Assembly: GCA_026713745.1 (NCBI GenBank)
Contig: JAPONU010000342.1
Coordinates: 1 to 23,593 of the forward strand
Length of the DNA: 23,593 bases
Direction: 5' to 3'
Source: a bacterium
GTDB lineage: Bacteria; Actinomycetota; Acidimicrobiia; Acidimicrobiales; CATQHL01
Below, one piece after another: positions 7,396 through 15,906 of this stretch. Position numbers and translations under genes: made by a program. Numbering within the stretch: position 1 is the first letter of the stretch; each line of letters begins with the position of its first letter. The notes under the pieces are model-generated. The model saw only the letters and a program-made list of their open reading frames with translations, was not told the DNA's origin and did no database searches.

Positions 7396-8127
7396 TCAAC
7401 CCGCGCCGGCATCATCGGTCACGATGCTGTAGGGCTCGCGGAGCAGGACCTCGTAGGGAACGACACGCAGCTCGCCGGGCGCCACCTCGATGTGGACCCG
7501 CGTCGGGCGGATCTGCGTGATCCTGCCCTCGGCGCCGTCGGAGAGCCGGATGCGAGCCCCCAGTCGCAATTCGGCGCGCAACGCCCGCCCCGCCGCGATC
7601 TGCCCGGCGACACTGCGGCCGCCCAGCCCCACCAACAGGGCGCACGCCGTCGCCAGCCCGAAACCCAGCGCAGCGATCAGCACGATGAGAATCGTGGTGT
7701 CCACGCCGAGTTGCCCGAGCGCCAGGATCCCCGCACCGAAGGTGACCGTGAGCCGGATGGCTCGCTCGGTGCCCGGGCTGCGGGCGCCGGTGGCGCGGCT
7801 CAGCGCCCGGCCCACCGCTGCTGCCGCGGCGATGCCCGCCGCGACACCTGCGAGGAGCACAAGCCCTGCCGCCAGCACGTTCGGCAGCCAGGACAGGATG
7901 TCCGACGGGATCGTGTCAAGGCTCTCGGGGTTCACGAAGGCGATCGCCACGAGCACGCCGACGCTGACGCCCAACCAGAACAGGAACACGCTCGTCGCCG
8001 ACGCGATGCTGCGGAGTCCCGGGTGCTCCAGACGACTGAGCACCCGGCGCGCCACGAAACCCACCAGCGCCCCCAGGACGATCCCCCCGCCGAGCGCGAC
8101 GGCGGCCGCTATCCAGTCGTTGCTCAT
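7396..8127 (-). CDS. MscS-like small-conductance mechanosensitive channel homologue
   Basis: The 243-aa membrane protein has about four hydrophobic helices (roughly 6-27, 42-64, 82-112 and 128-165). A short region rich in Gly and Ala follows (LVGLGGRSVAGQIAAG), then a beta domain (about 190-236: LRLGARIRLSDG, GRITQIRPTRVHIE, LRVVPYEVLL). This matches the pore-lining helix and beta domain of MscS-type channels, which release solutes under hypo-osmotic stress. The large C-terminal alpha/beta domain of E. coli MscS is missing, so this is a short form. The start is supported by GAGGGGAG 5-6 nt upstream. It is the third gene of an operon after an ECF sigma factor and a 98-aa protein, 15 nt after the latter, suggesting regulation by envelope or osmotic stress. 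Channel activity itself is inferred. Confidence 0.78.
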   Translation of the reverse strand: MSNDWIAAAVALGGGIVLGALVGFVARRVLSRLEHPGLRSIASATSVFLFWLGVSVGVLVAIAFVNPESLDTIPSDILSWLPNVLAAGLVLLAGVAAGIAAAAAVGRALSRATGARSPGTERAIRLTVTFGAGILALGQLGVDTTILIVLIAALGFGLATACALLVGLGGRSVAGQIAAGRALRAELRLGARIRLSDGAEGRITQIRPTRVHIEVAPGELRVVPYEVLLREPYSIVTDDAGAG

Positions 8128-8142
8128 CGATGCTCCCCTCGA

Positions 8143-8439
8143 TCAGCCATCCGCTTCATCCTCGGTTGCGAGCAGCACCCGGGCGGTCTGCAGGCCCAGA
8201 CCCAGGAGATCGCCCAGCGTCGACAGCGATTCACGATCCAGAAGCCGCTCCCGGACACGCCGCACCGCGCGGTCCTCGAAATCGTCGTCGATCTGCCCCC
8301 ACAGCGACTCCAGCCCGCCACGAAGCGCCACCACCGTGGCGTCGTGCTGTTCGAGCATCTCGTCGATCTCCGCCTCGCTCACACCGAGTTCCTCCAACTC
8401 GGCGGAAACGTCGATGCGCTGCGGCTCGCTCGCGCTCAT
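8143..8439 (-). CDS. Small acidic helical protein coupled to an ECF sigma factor
   Basis: The 98-aa protein has no recognised family. It is rich in Glu, Asp and Leu, predicted largely helical, and has no membrane helix, Cys pair or His-Cys zinc motif of the usual anti-sigma type. Its ATG overlaps the sigma-factor stop (ATGA at 8436-8439), and the MscS-like gene follows after 15 nt. Translational coupling to a sigma gene is the usual place of an anti-sigma factor or sigma-activity modulator, so a regulatory partner is a fair guess. It could equally be an accessory of the channel. The function is not known. Confidence 0.65.
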   Translation of the reverse strand: MSASEPQRIDVSAELEELGVSEAEIDEMLEQHDATVVALRGGLESLWGQIDDDFEDRAVRRVRERLLDRESLSTLGDLLGLGLQTARVLLATEDEADG

Positions 8440-9068
8440 CGTTGCGGGTCCAGTTCCTCGCGAAGCCGTGTACGGGCGCGGAACAGCCGGATCTTCACCA
8501 CAGCCACCGACACGTCGAGTGTCGCGGCGATCTCCTCATAGGACATCCCCTCCAACTCGCGCAGCGCCAGAATCGCCCGGCTCAACTCATCGAGGTCCCG
8601 GACCGCAACGCCGAGCGCCCGGAGATTCTCGCGCCCAACCGCAACTCGTTCCGCGGACACGACCGCCCGCTCGGGCAACTCCTCCGGATCCCACGGATCC
8701 TCGCGCCGGGCCCGCAGCGCCGAGACCGCCGTGTTGTGCGTGATCCGCATGATCCAATGCTCGATCGGCGCCTCCCCCCGGTAGGTGTCCAGGCCTCTCC
8801 ACACCCTTATCAGACTCTCCTGAACGATGTCCTCCGCCAAGTCCTGGTCACCCGCCACGATCGAACGCGCCAACCGCAGCATCGACCGCCCGTGCGCCTC
8901 CACCAGCAGACGCAACGACTCCTCGGCAGACAACGCCGCGCCACCCTCCCCCACAGGCGGCGCAACAGCCCGCTCAGCGGTCAAAGAACCAGCCGGCGAC
9001 ACGTGCAGCGTCCAAGAACGTCCAGACTCCCGACGATAGTACGAGCACTCTCCGGCATCAGGCGACAC
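8436..9068 (-). CDS. ECF-subfamily RNA polymerase sigma factor
   Basis: The product is up to 210 aa with the two ECF domains. Sigma region 2 contains LAEDIVQESLIRVWRGL and the DNA-melting part IEHWIMRITHNTAV. Region 4 carries the helix-turn-helix MSYEEIAATLDVSVAVVKIRLFRARTRL (conserved parts MSYEEIAATL and VKIRLFRAR). ECF factors redirect RNA polymerase to stress genes. I give the outermost GTG (9068); a second in-frame GTG at 9002 is also possible. Neither has a clear ribosome site, and the first ~45 residues do not look conserved. In the minus direction GGAACTT at about 9099-9105 resembles an ECF -35 box, compatible with autoregulation but unproven. The gene is overlapped by a 98-aa gene and followed by an MscS-like channel gene, the likely targets or partners. 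Confidence 0.85.
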   Translation of the reverse strand: MSPDAGECSYYRRESGRSWTLHVSPAGSLTAERAVAPPVGEGGAALSAEESLRLLVEAHGRSMLRLARSIVAGDQDLAEDIVQESLIRVWRGLDTYRGEAPIEHWIMRITHNTAVSALRARREDPWDPEELPERAVVSAERVAVGRENLRALGVAVRDLDELSRAILALRELEGMSYEEIAATLDVSVAVVKIRLFRARTRLREELDPQR

Positions 9069-9176
9069 CGCCCGACGCGGATCAAATCCCGCTCATGGTC
9101 CGAAGTTCCGAGGTATTGGACGCGAAACTTGCCCGGCACGCAACCGAACGCGGCAGAAGCTGGCGAACGGCTGGCA

Positions 9177-11234
9177 TCAGTCCTTGCCTTCCAGAAACGG
9201 CCTGTACTCGGCCACGAGTTGATCTCCGATTTCATCGAGTTGTTCGAGTGCGGCCAGCGCTTGGTCGCCGGAAATCTCCGCCCTTCGCCCCGGGTCGATG
9301 CCGATGAAGCTGTTCACACGTTCGTGCATGAGCGCGATCGCTGCCTGCCGGTTTGGTTGGTGACCGCGTCCGGACAGTCTCGCGAGTTCCCGGCCGTTGG
9401 CCGGGAGACCGAGGTCGACCAGCACGCGCGCAGCCACCGATTGGCTGCGCTCGGCGAGACGCCGTCGAGCTTCTTGCCGTCGCCGTTGCGGGCTAACAGG
9501 AATCTGCGAGTACTCCGGTGTCGGTTCGAGATCGCGTTGACGTGCGATGAGCGCCGCCCGGAGAGCTTCTCGGTCTGTCGTCACGCTTCCCAGAGTGACG
9601 CCGGGCATGATCTCGCGGTCCAAGATCTTGTCGAGCACTCGGTCGTCGGTGAGGTCGAGGAAGGGGTCCTCGAGAAAGTGGCTGATGAACTCGCGCTCGA
9701 CGAGCTGCAGCTGATCGAAGCGACGCGGCTCCCCTCCGCTATCTGACCCACTGGCGTTGTCCGGGGTGTCGTCGCTTTGACCGGTCCAGATTCTGACAAG
9801 TTCTTGGTCGTCGAGATCCAGTTCGCGGAAGTCGTCCCATCGCCCCTCGTTGTTGAGACCGACATGGGTAACGATCACGCCCCGGTTGTCGGGGTGGTCA
9901 GGCTCGTTCTGATGAATGACTCGCATGACGCGTCCGACGAACTGGATGTAGGGAGCAAGCGACCGGTAGGGCCGGAAGATCGCGGCCACGCTCAATGCGG
10001 GGTGGTCGAACCCTTCGCCCAACATCTGGACCTGAACGATGCAGTCGATCCGGTGGTCGCGGAGTTGGCGGAGGGCCCGTTCCTGTTCGTCGGGGTCGAG
10101 GTTGCTGGAGATGGCAGCGGTCCGATAGCCGCACTCTTCGTAGATCGACCGGACCTGGCGGGCGTGGTCGATGCTGCAGGCCGAGGCGATGATCTGGTGG
10201 TGGGTGCCCGTCCGCTGTCGCATCTGGTTGCACGCCGCGATGCTGGTCTCGACGATGTGTCGGTTGCACTCCGGGGACAGAGCGACGCTTTTCCGGAACC
10301 ACGCTTCCTCGCTGAGTTCGAGAACCTCCTCGAGCGAATACCGGCGCCCCTCGCCTGTTGCGGTGAAGTAGAGCTCGGCGGGCGCTGCGCTCAGCCGGCG
10401 GGTTGACTTGATGTAGCCCGACAACATTGCGCGGGCGAAGCTGTACCGATAGACGATCTCGCCGGGGAGTTCCTGGCGGTCGGAGCGGAACGGCGTCGCC
10501 GTGAGACTGATCACCTTCGCCGTGGGGAACCGGCGAAGAACCTTGCGCCAACTCTCTGCGGCGCTGTGGTGGCCTTCGTCAATGATGATCATGTCGAAGA
10601 AGTCGGGGGGGAACTGCGGGAGCCAGCGATCCGCGGAACTCGCGAGTTGCTGGATGTTGGTGACGACGAAGTCGCTCTCGGCGCAGTCGTGAATGTTGGC
10701 GTCGCGCCCGCTGAGTACCGCCATGTGCGGACCGTGCTGGAAGTTGGACAGCACCCGGGTCTTGGTCCAGAAGCACTCGACGCTTGCGATATCGAGAGCC
10801 TGCGCGAGGCCGTCGCGGATCATGAGGTTCGGCGCGATTACCAGCACGCGTCCGCGTGCGATCCCGAATGGCAGGACTGAGATGAGCCCGCTCTTGCCGC
10901 AGCCGACCGGGATCACGAGCATCGCGGGCTCCGTTGACTGCGCGAAGTGCGCCCGAACCGCCCGGTGCGCTTCACGCTGGGGCTCCCGCAGTCGTTCGTT
11001 GGCTTCAATGTCGGCAAGCGCGGTCGGAAAGACGTGCTGCCTCCCACCGGTGCCGGGTGCGGCGCGGGCGTAGTCCAGATGAAGCGCCGCCAGGTCCCGG
11101 CGCGCGTAGTAGCGGCGGTTCGAGCCGGGGCGCCTCGTCGCCACCAGCTTGCCGCTCCGATCCCACCGACGAAGCGTCTCGGCAGACACGCTGAGGTAGT
11201 CTGCAGCCTCGCCGACGGTCAGGAAGTCGCTCAC
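9177..11234 (-). CDS. MerR-type HTH fused to SF2 DEAD/DEAH helicase
   Basis: The 685-aa protein starts with an excisionase/MerR-like DNA-binding domain (residues 1-50: FLTVGEAADYLSVSAETLRR). A superfamily 2 helicase follows: Walker A GCGKSG (111-116), DEGH (219-222), SLTATPF (243-249), motif V LGEGFDHP (405-412) and motif VI QFVGRVMR (431-438). About 240 further residues lack a recognised domain, apart from charged helical segments. The helicase part resembles the type III restriction/SSL2 class, which moves along or remodels DNA. The HTH may target it to a sequence or sense a ligand. I chose GTG 11234 because the HTH begins there; a TTG at 11270 is also in frame. It diverges from a Fic-domain gene in an AT-richer stretch near an integrase remnant, so a mobile defence role is plausible but inferred. 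Confidence 0.85.
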   Translation of the reverse strand: MSDFLTVGEAADYLSVSAETLRRWDRSGKLVATRRPGSNRRYYARRDLAALHLDYARAAPGTGGRQHVFPTALADIEANERLREPQREAHRAVRAHFAQSTEPAMLVIPVGCGKSGLISVLPFGIARGRVLVIAPNLMIRDGLAQALDIASVECFWTKTRVLSNFQHGPHMAVLSGRDANIHDCAESDFVVTNIQQLASSADRWLPQFPPDFFDMIIIDEGHHSAAESWRKVLRRFPTAKVISLTATPFRSDRQELPGEIVYRYSFARAMLSGYIKSTRRLSAAPAELYFTATGEGRRYSLEEVLELSEEAWFRKSVALSPECNRHIVETSIAACNQMRQRTGTHHQIIASACSIDHARQVRSIYEECGYRTAAISSNLDPDEQERALRQLRDHRIDCIVQVQMLGEGFDHPALSVAAIFRPYRSLAPYIQFVGRVMRVIHQNEPDHPDNRGVIVTHVGLNNEGRWDDFRELDLDDQELVRIWTGQSDDTPDNASGSDSGGEPRRFDQLQLVEREFISHFLEDPFLDLTDDRVLDKILDREIMPGVTLGSVTTDREALRAALIARQRDLEPTPEYSQIPVSPQRRRQEARRRLAERSQSVAARVLVDLGLPANGRELARLSGRGHQPNRQAAIALMHERVNSFIGIDPGRRAEISGDQALAALEQLDEIGDQLVAEYRPFLEGKD

Positions 11235-11409
11235 GCAGCCCAGTGTATAGGTTTGTATAAGTTCATCCAAGTAATTGGTGACTCAGACTTGGCGATACTT
11301 CCGAAACTGACCAGTAACGAGCTTCTCGACGGCAAACTAACCAGCATCTCGCGCTGCTAAATCGAGAAACTGCACAGCCGACGCGCTCTCGGCCCGATAT
11401 TGTCTACTC
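11235..11409. promoter_or_regulatory. Shared divergent promoter region of the helicase and Fic genes
   Basis: This 175-nt region is visibly AT-richer than the surroundings. On the minus strand two TATACA boxes (11254-11259 and 11244-11249) lie exactly 10 bp apart, one helical turn. The nearer one is 9 nt before the helicase GTG, so it may be a -10 box, or the pair may be an operator for the MerR-like domain. On the plus strand TATTGT (11398-11403) lies 6 nt before the Fic ATG with no ribosome site, which fits leaderless transcription. A CCAAGT/ACTTGG inverted repeat spaced by 14 nt starts at 11267. Confidence 0.5.
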
Positions 11410-12912
11410 ATGGCGACTACTCGTCCACGATGGCCAACAGAAGCGCGCACTCTGTTCTTCGACGACGTCGCCTCACGGACAACCCTGTCCAAGGCCGTCG
11501 CAGATGAACGGATCCGGCGTCTCGCTCCCCGGATCTACAGCGCAGACCTGACCTCCGCGCCGTCCGAGATCATCGGGGCCAACTGGTCGTTGCTCTGCGG
11601 GCGTCTACTACCAGGCGCAGTCGTCGTGGATCGCTCAGCCGCGAACCCCGCCAGAGTGGTCTCCGACGGGATCCTGACCGTCGCCGCCGACACCGACCGC
11701 AACGCCATCAAGATGCCCGGCCTTGAGATCCGGATCCGCCTCGGAACACCACGCGAGTCCGATCTGCCATGGACCCATGGTCTGCTCATGTCGAGCCCCG
11801 CACGCACTCTCGTTGACAACCTGGAACTCAGTCGGAGTCGCGGCGGGCGACCCTCGCGCACCCTGACGATGAACGAACTCGAAGACTGGGTGGCCCGCAA
11901 ACACATCGCCTGGGGCCCCGAACGCACCGATCGCCTACGCGTCGAGGCACGCGACCTGGCGGCCACAACAGGACGCGCTCACCATCTCGACACCATCAAC
12001 GCCCTATTCGACCAACTCGCCGGCGTCGAACCGGTTCGGCCCGGGGCCGGCCAACTGTTCCGGGCAGTCACGACCGGTCAAGCATGGGACGAGCGGCGCA
12101 TCCTCTTGTTCGCACAAGCAGCCGACGCTCTCTCTCAACTCTCGCCGCCGGCCGTGCCGGATTCGCTCCCAGAATGCGATCCACCAGGCGACCTACCGTT
12201 CTACGAGAGCTACTTCTCCAACTACATCGAGGGCACCACCTTCACCGTCGACCAGGCGCGCCACATTGTCGAGACCGACACCCCACCCGCGGAGCGCCCA
12301 GCAGACGGCCACGACATCCTCGGTACGTACCGCTGCGTCGTCGACCCCGTCGGACGAGCCGCCACGTCGACCGACCCCGACGAACTCATCGGCCACCTGA
12401 CCACGCGCCACCGAGAGATCATGCGGGGCCGACCCGACAAGAACCCTGGTCAGTGGAAAACCGAGAACAACCGCGTCGGCGCCTACGACTTCGTCGACAA
12501 GGACCTCGTCGAAGGAACCCTCCACAAGGGCCTCGAACAGATCGGCGCCCTCCCCGAAGGACTCCCACGAGCTCTCTATGTGATGATCGTCATCACCGAG
12601 ATCCACCCGTTCGAGGACGGCAACGGTCGCGTAGCCCGCGTCATGATGAATGCAGAGCTATCAGCAACAGCCGCCGCCCGCATCGTCATACCGAGCGTCT
12701 TCCGAGACGAATACGTCGCCGGGCTGCGCCGCGCCTCCACCACCGACGGCGACCTCACTGCGTACGTTCGAGTCATGACGTTCGCGTGGCGGTGGTCGGC
12801 TGCGATGCCATGGGACGACCCGACTGCGACCAGCGGCCAACTGATTGCCACGAACGCGTTACTCGACCCCACGGACGCAGAGATCCAGGGCGTTCAACTC
12901 CGACTCCCCTAG
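11410..12912 (+). CDS. Fic-domain AMP-transferase-like protein with AbiEi-like N-terminus
   Basis: This is a 500-aa two-part protein. Residues 1-140 resemble AbiEi-type antitoxin or regulator proteins: an N-terminal winged-helix-like part, then the typical SSPARTLVDNLEL (128-140). The C-terminal part is a Fic domain with the complete catalytic motif HPFEDGNGRVAR (399-410), where H399 is the expected base. It also has the self-inhibitory motif (S/T)xxxE(G/N) as SNYIEG (270-275) before the core, marking a class II Fic protein. Fic enzymes attach AMP or related groups to target proteins; the inhibitory Glu keeps them off until relieved. The start follows a TATTGT box by 6 nt and has no ribosome site, so it is probably leaderless. 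It diverges from the HTH-helicase gene and lies next to an integrase remnant. The AbiEi-Fic pairing suggests a self-controlled toxin; the target is unknown. Confidence 0.88.
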   Translation: MATTRPRWPTEARTLFFDDVASRTTLSKAVADERIRRLAPRIYSADLTSAPSEIIGANWSLLCGRLLPGAVVVDRSAANPARVVSDGILTVAADTDRNAIKMPGLEIRIRLGTPRESDLPWTHGLLMSSPARTLVDNLELSRSRGGRPSRTLTMNELEDWVARKHIAWGPERTDRLRVEARDLAATTGRAHHLDTINALFDQLAGVEPVRPGAGQLFRAVTTGQAWDERRILLFAQAADALSQLSPPAVPDSLPECDPPGDLPFYESYFSNYIEGTTFTVDQARHIVETDTPPAERPADGHDILGTYRCVVDPVGRAATSTDPDELIGHLTTRHREIMRGRPDKNPGQWKTENNRVGAYDFVDKDLVEGTLHKGLEQIGALPEGLPRALYVMIVITEIHPFEDGNGRVARVMMNAELSATAAARIVIPSVFRDEYVAGLRRASTTDGDLTAYVRVMTFAWRWSAAMPWDDPTATSGQLIATNALLDPTDAEIQGVQLRLP

Positions 12913-12916
12913 TGAT

Positions 12917-12936
12917 CGGGCTATCGCCCGGCGCCC
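12917..12936 (+). terminator. Weak hairpin after the Fic gene
   Basis: CGGGC (12917-12921) and GCCCG (12926-12930) pair around a TATC loop 4 nt after the Fic stop, followed by GCGCCCTTT. The short stem and late T run make it a weak candidate for termination. Confidence 0.4.
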
Positions 12937-13152
12937 TTTGAGGCGATTGCGTGAAGAACTCCTCTGCTCCTCGGCATCGCCGTATGCGCCAATCGATCCG
13001 GTGAGGCGCGTACGAGAATTCTGCGTGAACTGCTGGGAGAAATCGCCCACGAACCGAACGCGGGGACCGGCGCCAGTGAACCCGGCCAACGCCGCGCTCC
13101 ACCAACGACCACCCCGAAGTGTCCCCTCCCTTAGGGAGACATCAAACCTGCG
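12937..13152. other. Non-coding stretch between Fic gene and integrase remnant
   Basis: This part of the 413-nt gap before the tRNA shows no gene I can support. All frames are short or lack family resemblance. Given its neighbours it is probably decayed mobile-element DNA. Confidence 0.4.
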
Positions 13153-13248
13153 GTGGGCGGCGGCCTGTCCCCCAAGTCGGTGCGCAACGTGCACATAGCG
13201 CTGGTCAGCGCACTGTCCGACGCGACCCGCAAGAGACTCGTCCTCCGA
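13153..13248 (+). pseudogene. Remnant of a tyrosine recombinase (phage-type integrase)
   Basis: The frame encodes GGGLSPKSVRNVHIALVSAL followed by SDATRKRLVLR. This is the typical end of the SAM-like core-binding domain of phage integrases (pattern LSPKTVRNIH...LxxALxDAVRxxLV). A stop lies in frame seven codons before the GTG at 13153, and no catalytic domain (R-HxxR-Y) follows, so only about 32 codons survive. It points toward, and ends about 78 nt from, the 3' end of the initiator tRNA gene, a common integration site. It supports the view that the adjacent Fic/helicase pair arrived on an integrative element. The call rests on sequence pattern recognition of a short fragment. Confidence 0.72.
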
Positions 13249-13284
13249 TTGGAATACCCATTAGCAAACTGCCTCCAAACAGCG

Positions 13285-13319
13285 AATCCCAGGCCGGAGC
13301 AACGCTCTGACCTGGGATT
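13285..13319 (-). terminator. Hairpin downstream of the tRNA-Met gene
   Basis: AATCCCAGG (13285-13293) pairs perfectly with CCTGGGATT (13311-13319), and an inner GAGC/GCTC extends the stem. In the minus direction it follows the tRNA 3' end by 6 nt and is itself followed by CGCTGTTTGG, so it is a plausible terminator of the tRNA transcript. Confidence 0.6.
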
Positions 13320-13325
13320 TCTCAG

Positions 13326-13399
<74 letters not shown>

Positions 13400-13655
13400 G
13401 CGGATCTCCAAGGATACGCCGCCCGGGATAGCCGGGCAACCCGCTGCCCCTATTGCGCCTCTCGAGCGAACCCGCGAGTGCTGCACGAGGCGGTGTGGAC
13501 GGGGAGATTTCCGCAAGGGTGGGAACCAGACACGCCCGGCAACCGTCAGACACCAGTGAGAGGACCGCAACCGGTACGGTCACGACACAGAACCTGGCGG
13601 CGCGCATACCGATCCCACCACGGAGCGCACCCGTCGGGACGATAAGGAGAACGCC
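13400..13655. other. Intergenic region between the tRNA and beta-propeller genes
   Basis: This 256-nt stretch between divergently read genes shows no convincing coding frame. It must contain the tRNA promoter and that of the beta-propeller gene. The strong ribosome site AAGGAG at about 13644-13649 serves the latter. No clear promoter pair was recognised. Confidence 0.4.
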
Positions 13656-15896
13656 ATGCGCTCATTGATCGCCGCCTTCCTGGCCCTGATCCTCCCTCTG
13701 ACCGAGTGCGCCGGGATCGACGGTACGGACGAGCCGCCCGTCGAGGCCACGACTACGACGTCGACGCTGGCGGCGGCGGAGTCCCCCGACGGGGTGGAGT
13801 TCGCCTCGACCCTGCAGAACTTCGACGACTGCGAAGCCCTGCTGGCGCACATTCGAGCCGAGGCGATGAGCCGCGTGGGGCCCTACGGGCTGGACGGCGA
13901 CCGGTTCGGGCCCGTCTTCGGGGCTCGCGCCGTCGCTACTGAGGACGCTGCAGAGGCCGACTTCGCGGTGGCAGACAGTGCTGCCGCCGCCCCTGCCGCC
14001 GAATCGGGCGGCGGCGACGACGGCGGCGGGGCCGACTTCTCCGGCACGAACGTGCAGGTGATCGGCGTGGACGAGCCCGACATCGTCAAGACCGACGGGC
14101 GCCGCATCATCACGGTGCGCAACGGCACCCTCACCGTGGTGGACGTCACCGGTGCCGAGCCGACCATCACGGGTCGGGTGCTGCTCGGTGAGCGTTGGGG
14201 CGGCGAGTTGCTGCTGCACGGCGACCGGGTGCTGGTCATCAACAACCACTACGGCACCATCGGGCCGCCGGCCGCCGACCTGGGCGATGGCCGCTACAGC
14301 CGCGACATCGTCATCATCGACGAGATCCTCCTCGACGGCACGCCGCGCCGGGGCCGCAGCCTGCAAGTGGAGGGCCGCTACGTCAGCTCGCGGTCCATCG
14401 ACGGCACGGCTCGCGTGGTCGTCGTGTCGCACCCCGACGAGTTGCCTTTCGTGTATCCCCGCAACGCCGCCGGCGAGCCCATCGCCGCCGACGCCAACCG
14501 CGCGGTCGTGGCGAGAAGCACGCTGGAGCACTGGCTGCCCGACTACCGGGTGGTGTCCTCGGAGGGCTCGGTCACCGAGGAGGGGCGGATCCTGGCGTGC
14601 GACCGGGTGTACGTGCCGTCGCAGTTCTCCGGCTTCGGGTCCCTGGCCGTGCTGACGTTCGACCTCGACGAGTCGCTGACCCTCGGCGACGGCGCCTCCA
14701 CGTTCGCCGCCGGCGAGACGATCTACGCCAGCCACCAGAACCTGTACGTGGCGACCAACACCTGGTTGCCGCAGCCGTTCTTCGACGACGACAACTGGCT
14801 GCGGGACATCGACCAGCGCTACCGCACGTCGCTGCACAAGTTCTCGCTCACCCCCGGCGGGCCCGCCGTCTACGAGGCCTCCGGATCGGTGAAGGGCCAC
14901 CTGCTGAACCAGTTCGCCCTGCACGAACGCGGCGGCCATCTGTTCGTGGCCGTGACCAACGGCTCGCCCTGGAGCGCCAACCGCCAGAGCGAGAGCCTCA
15001 TCTTCGCCCTCGAACAGCGCGACGACGTGCTGGCGGTCGTCGGCAGCGTCGGCGACATGGGGCGGGGCGAGCGCATCTACTCGGTCCGCTACATCGGCGA
15101 CCGGGCCTACGTGGTCACCTTCCGCCAGGTGGATCCCCTGTACGTGGTGGATCTGGCCGACCCCACGGCCCCGGCCGTGCTGGGCGAGTTGAAGATCCCG
15201 GGCTACTCCGCCTACCTGCATCCGGTCGGCGACGGTCTGCTCGTTGGCATCGGCCGGGACGCAGACGACACCGGCCGAATCCAAGGCTTCAAGGCGTCGC
15301 TGTTCGACGTGTCCGACCCGACAGCTCCCGCCGAGATCGACACCTGGACGCTCGCCGACGCGGAGAGCAGCGTCGAATGGGACCACCGGGCCTTCCTGTG
15401 GTGGGCGCCGGAGAACCTCATGATCGTGCCGGTCAGTTCCTGGCGCAACGAGGTGCCCAGCGGCGCCGCCGTCTTCGAGGTGACCGCCGAGGCCGGTCTC
15501 GACTACCAGGGTCTCATCACCCACAGCACCGAGGACTTCACCTTCGCCACCGACTGCTACCACGAGTTCGACAGCGAGGCCCTCGAGGAGGGCTGGGAGA
15601 TCCCGCTGCTCCTGGTCTGCACGCCCGAACAGGTGGGCAACCCGGTCGGCTACGGCTGCGAGACCGTTCCGGCCGCCGCGGCCCGCAACTGGGACATCGA
15701 CCTCGACGCCCTCGGCACCGAGGTGGGCGACGAGGACCGCATCCAGCTCTGCTGGCCGCAGGAGCGCGGCGACGCCGAACGGATCGACCGCTCGCTGATC
15801 ATCGGCGGAAACGTCTGGACGCTGTCACGCTCGCTGCTGCAGAGCAACGACCTCGACACGCTGGACCGCCAGAACCGCCTGGTGCTGCCGGGCTGA
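13656..15896 (+). CDS. Secreted beta-propeller domain protein
   Basis: This 746-aa protein is of the beta-propeller family (PF09826-like), recognised by VQVIGVDEPDIVKTDGRRI (about 135-153) and the repeated blades that follow (VTVVD-type strands, VYVVDLADPTAPAVLGEL, LFDVSDPTAPAEID). An N-terminal hydrophobic stretch of about 15 residues ends in LTEC, so export as a lipoprotein or with a normal signal peptide is likely; Glu at -1 of the lipobox is unusual. A low-complexity Thr/Ala linker and a Gly/Asp-rich segment separate it from the propeller. Members are cell-surface proteins of unknown function, probably binding proteins. Start is fixed by AAGGAG 6 nt before the ATG. It has no co-oriented neighbour; the next gene is convergent, 10 nt away. 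Family assignment is firm, function is not. Confidence 0.85.
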   Translation: MRSLIAAFLALILPLTECAGIDGTDEPPVEATTTTSTLAAAESPDGVEFASTLQNFDDCEALLAHIRAEAMSRVGPYGLDGDRFGPVFGARAVATEDAAEADFAVADSAAAAPAAESGGGDDGGGADFSGTNVQVIGVDEPDIVKTDGRRIITVRNGTLTVVDVTGAEPTITGRVLLGERWGGELLLHGDRVLVINNHYGTIGPPAADLGDGRYSRDIVIIDEILLDGTPRRGRSLQVEGRYVSSRSIDGTARVVVVSHPDELPFVYPRNAAGEPIAADANRAVVARSTLEHWLPDYRVVSSEGSVTEEGRILACDRVYVPSQFSGFGSLAVLTFDLDESLTLGDGASTFAAGETIYASHQNLYVATNTWLPQPFFDDDNWLRDIDQRYRTSLHKFSLTPGGPAVYEASGSVKGHLLNQFALHERGGHLFVAVTNGSPWSANRQSESLIFALEQRDDVLAVVGSVGDMGRGERIYSVRYIGDRAYVVTFRQVDPLYVVDLADPTAPAVLGELKIPGYSAYLHPVGDGLLVGIGRDADDTGRIQGFKASLFDVSDPTAPAEIDTWTLADAESSVEWDHRAFLWWAPENLMIVPVSSWRNEVPSGAAVFEVTAEAGLDYQGLITHSTEDFTFATDCYHEFDSEALEEGWEIPLLLVCTPEQVGNPVGYGCETVPAAAARNWDIDLDALGTEVGDEDRIQLCWPQERGDAERIDRSLIIGGNVWTLSRSLLQSNDLDTLDRQNRLVLPG

Positions 15897-15906
15897 CGGC
15901 CGGCCG

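Noticed and set aside
9080..9089. ATCAAATCCC as a second copy of the tRNA 3' end (far att site)
   Set aside because: The match is only about 8 nt and in the wrong orientation for a direct repeat with the tRNA gene.
12859..13194. Minus-strand open frame (111 codons) after the Fic gene
   Set aside because: It overlaps the Fic 3' end and the integrase remnant, has no recognisable domain and no ribosome site.
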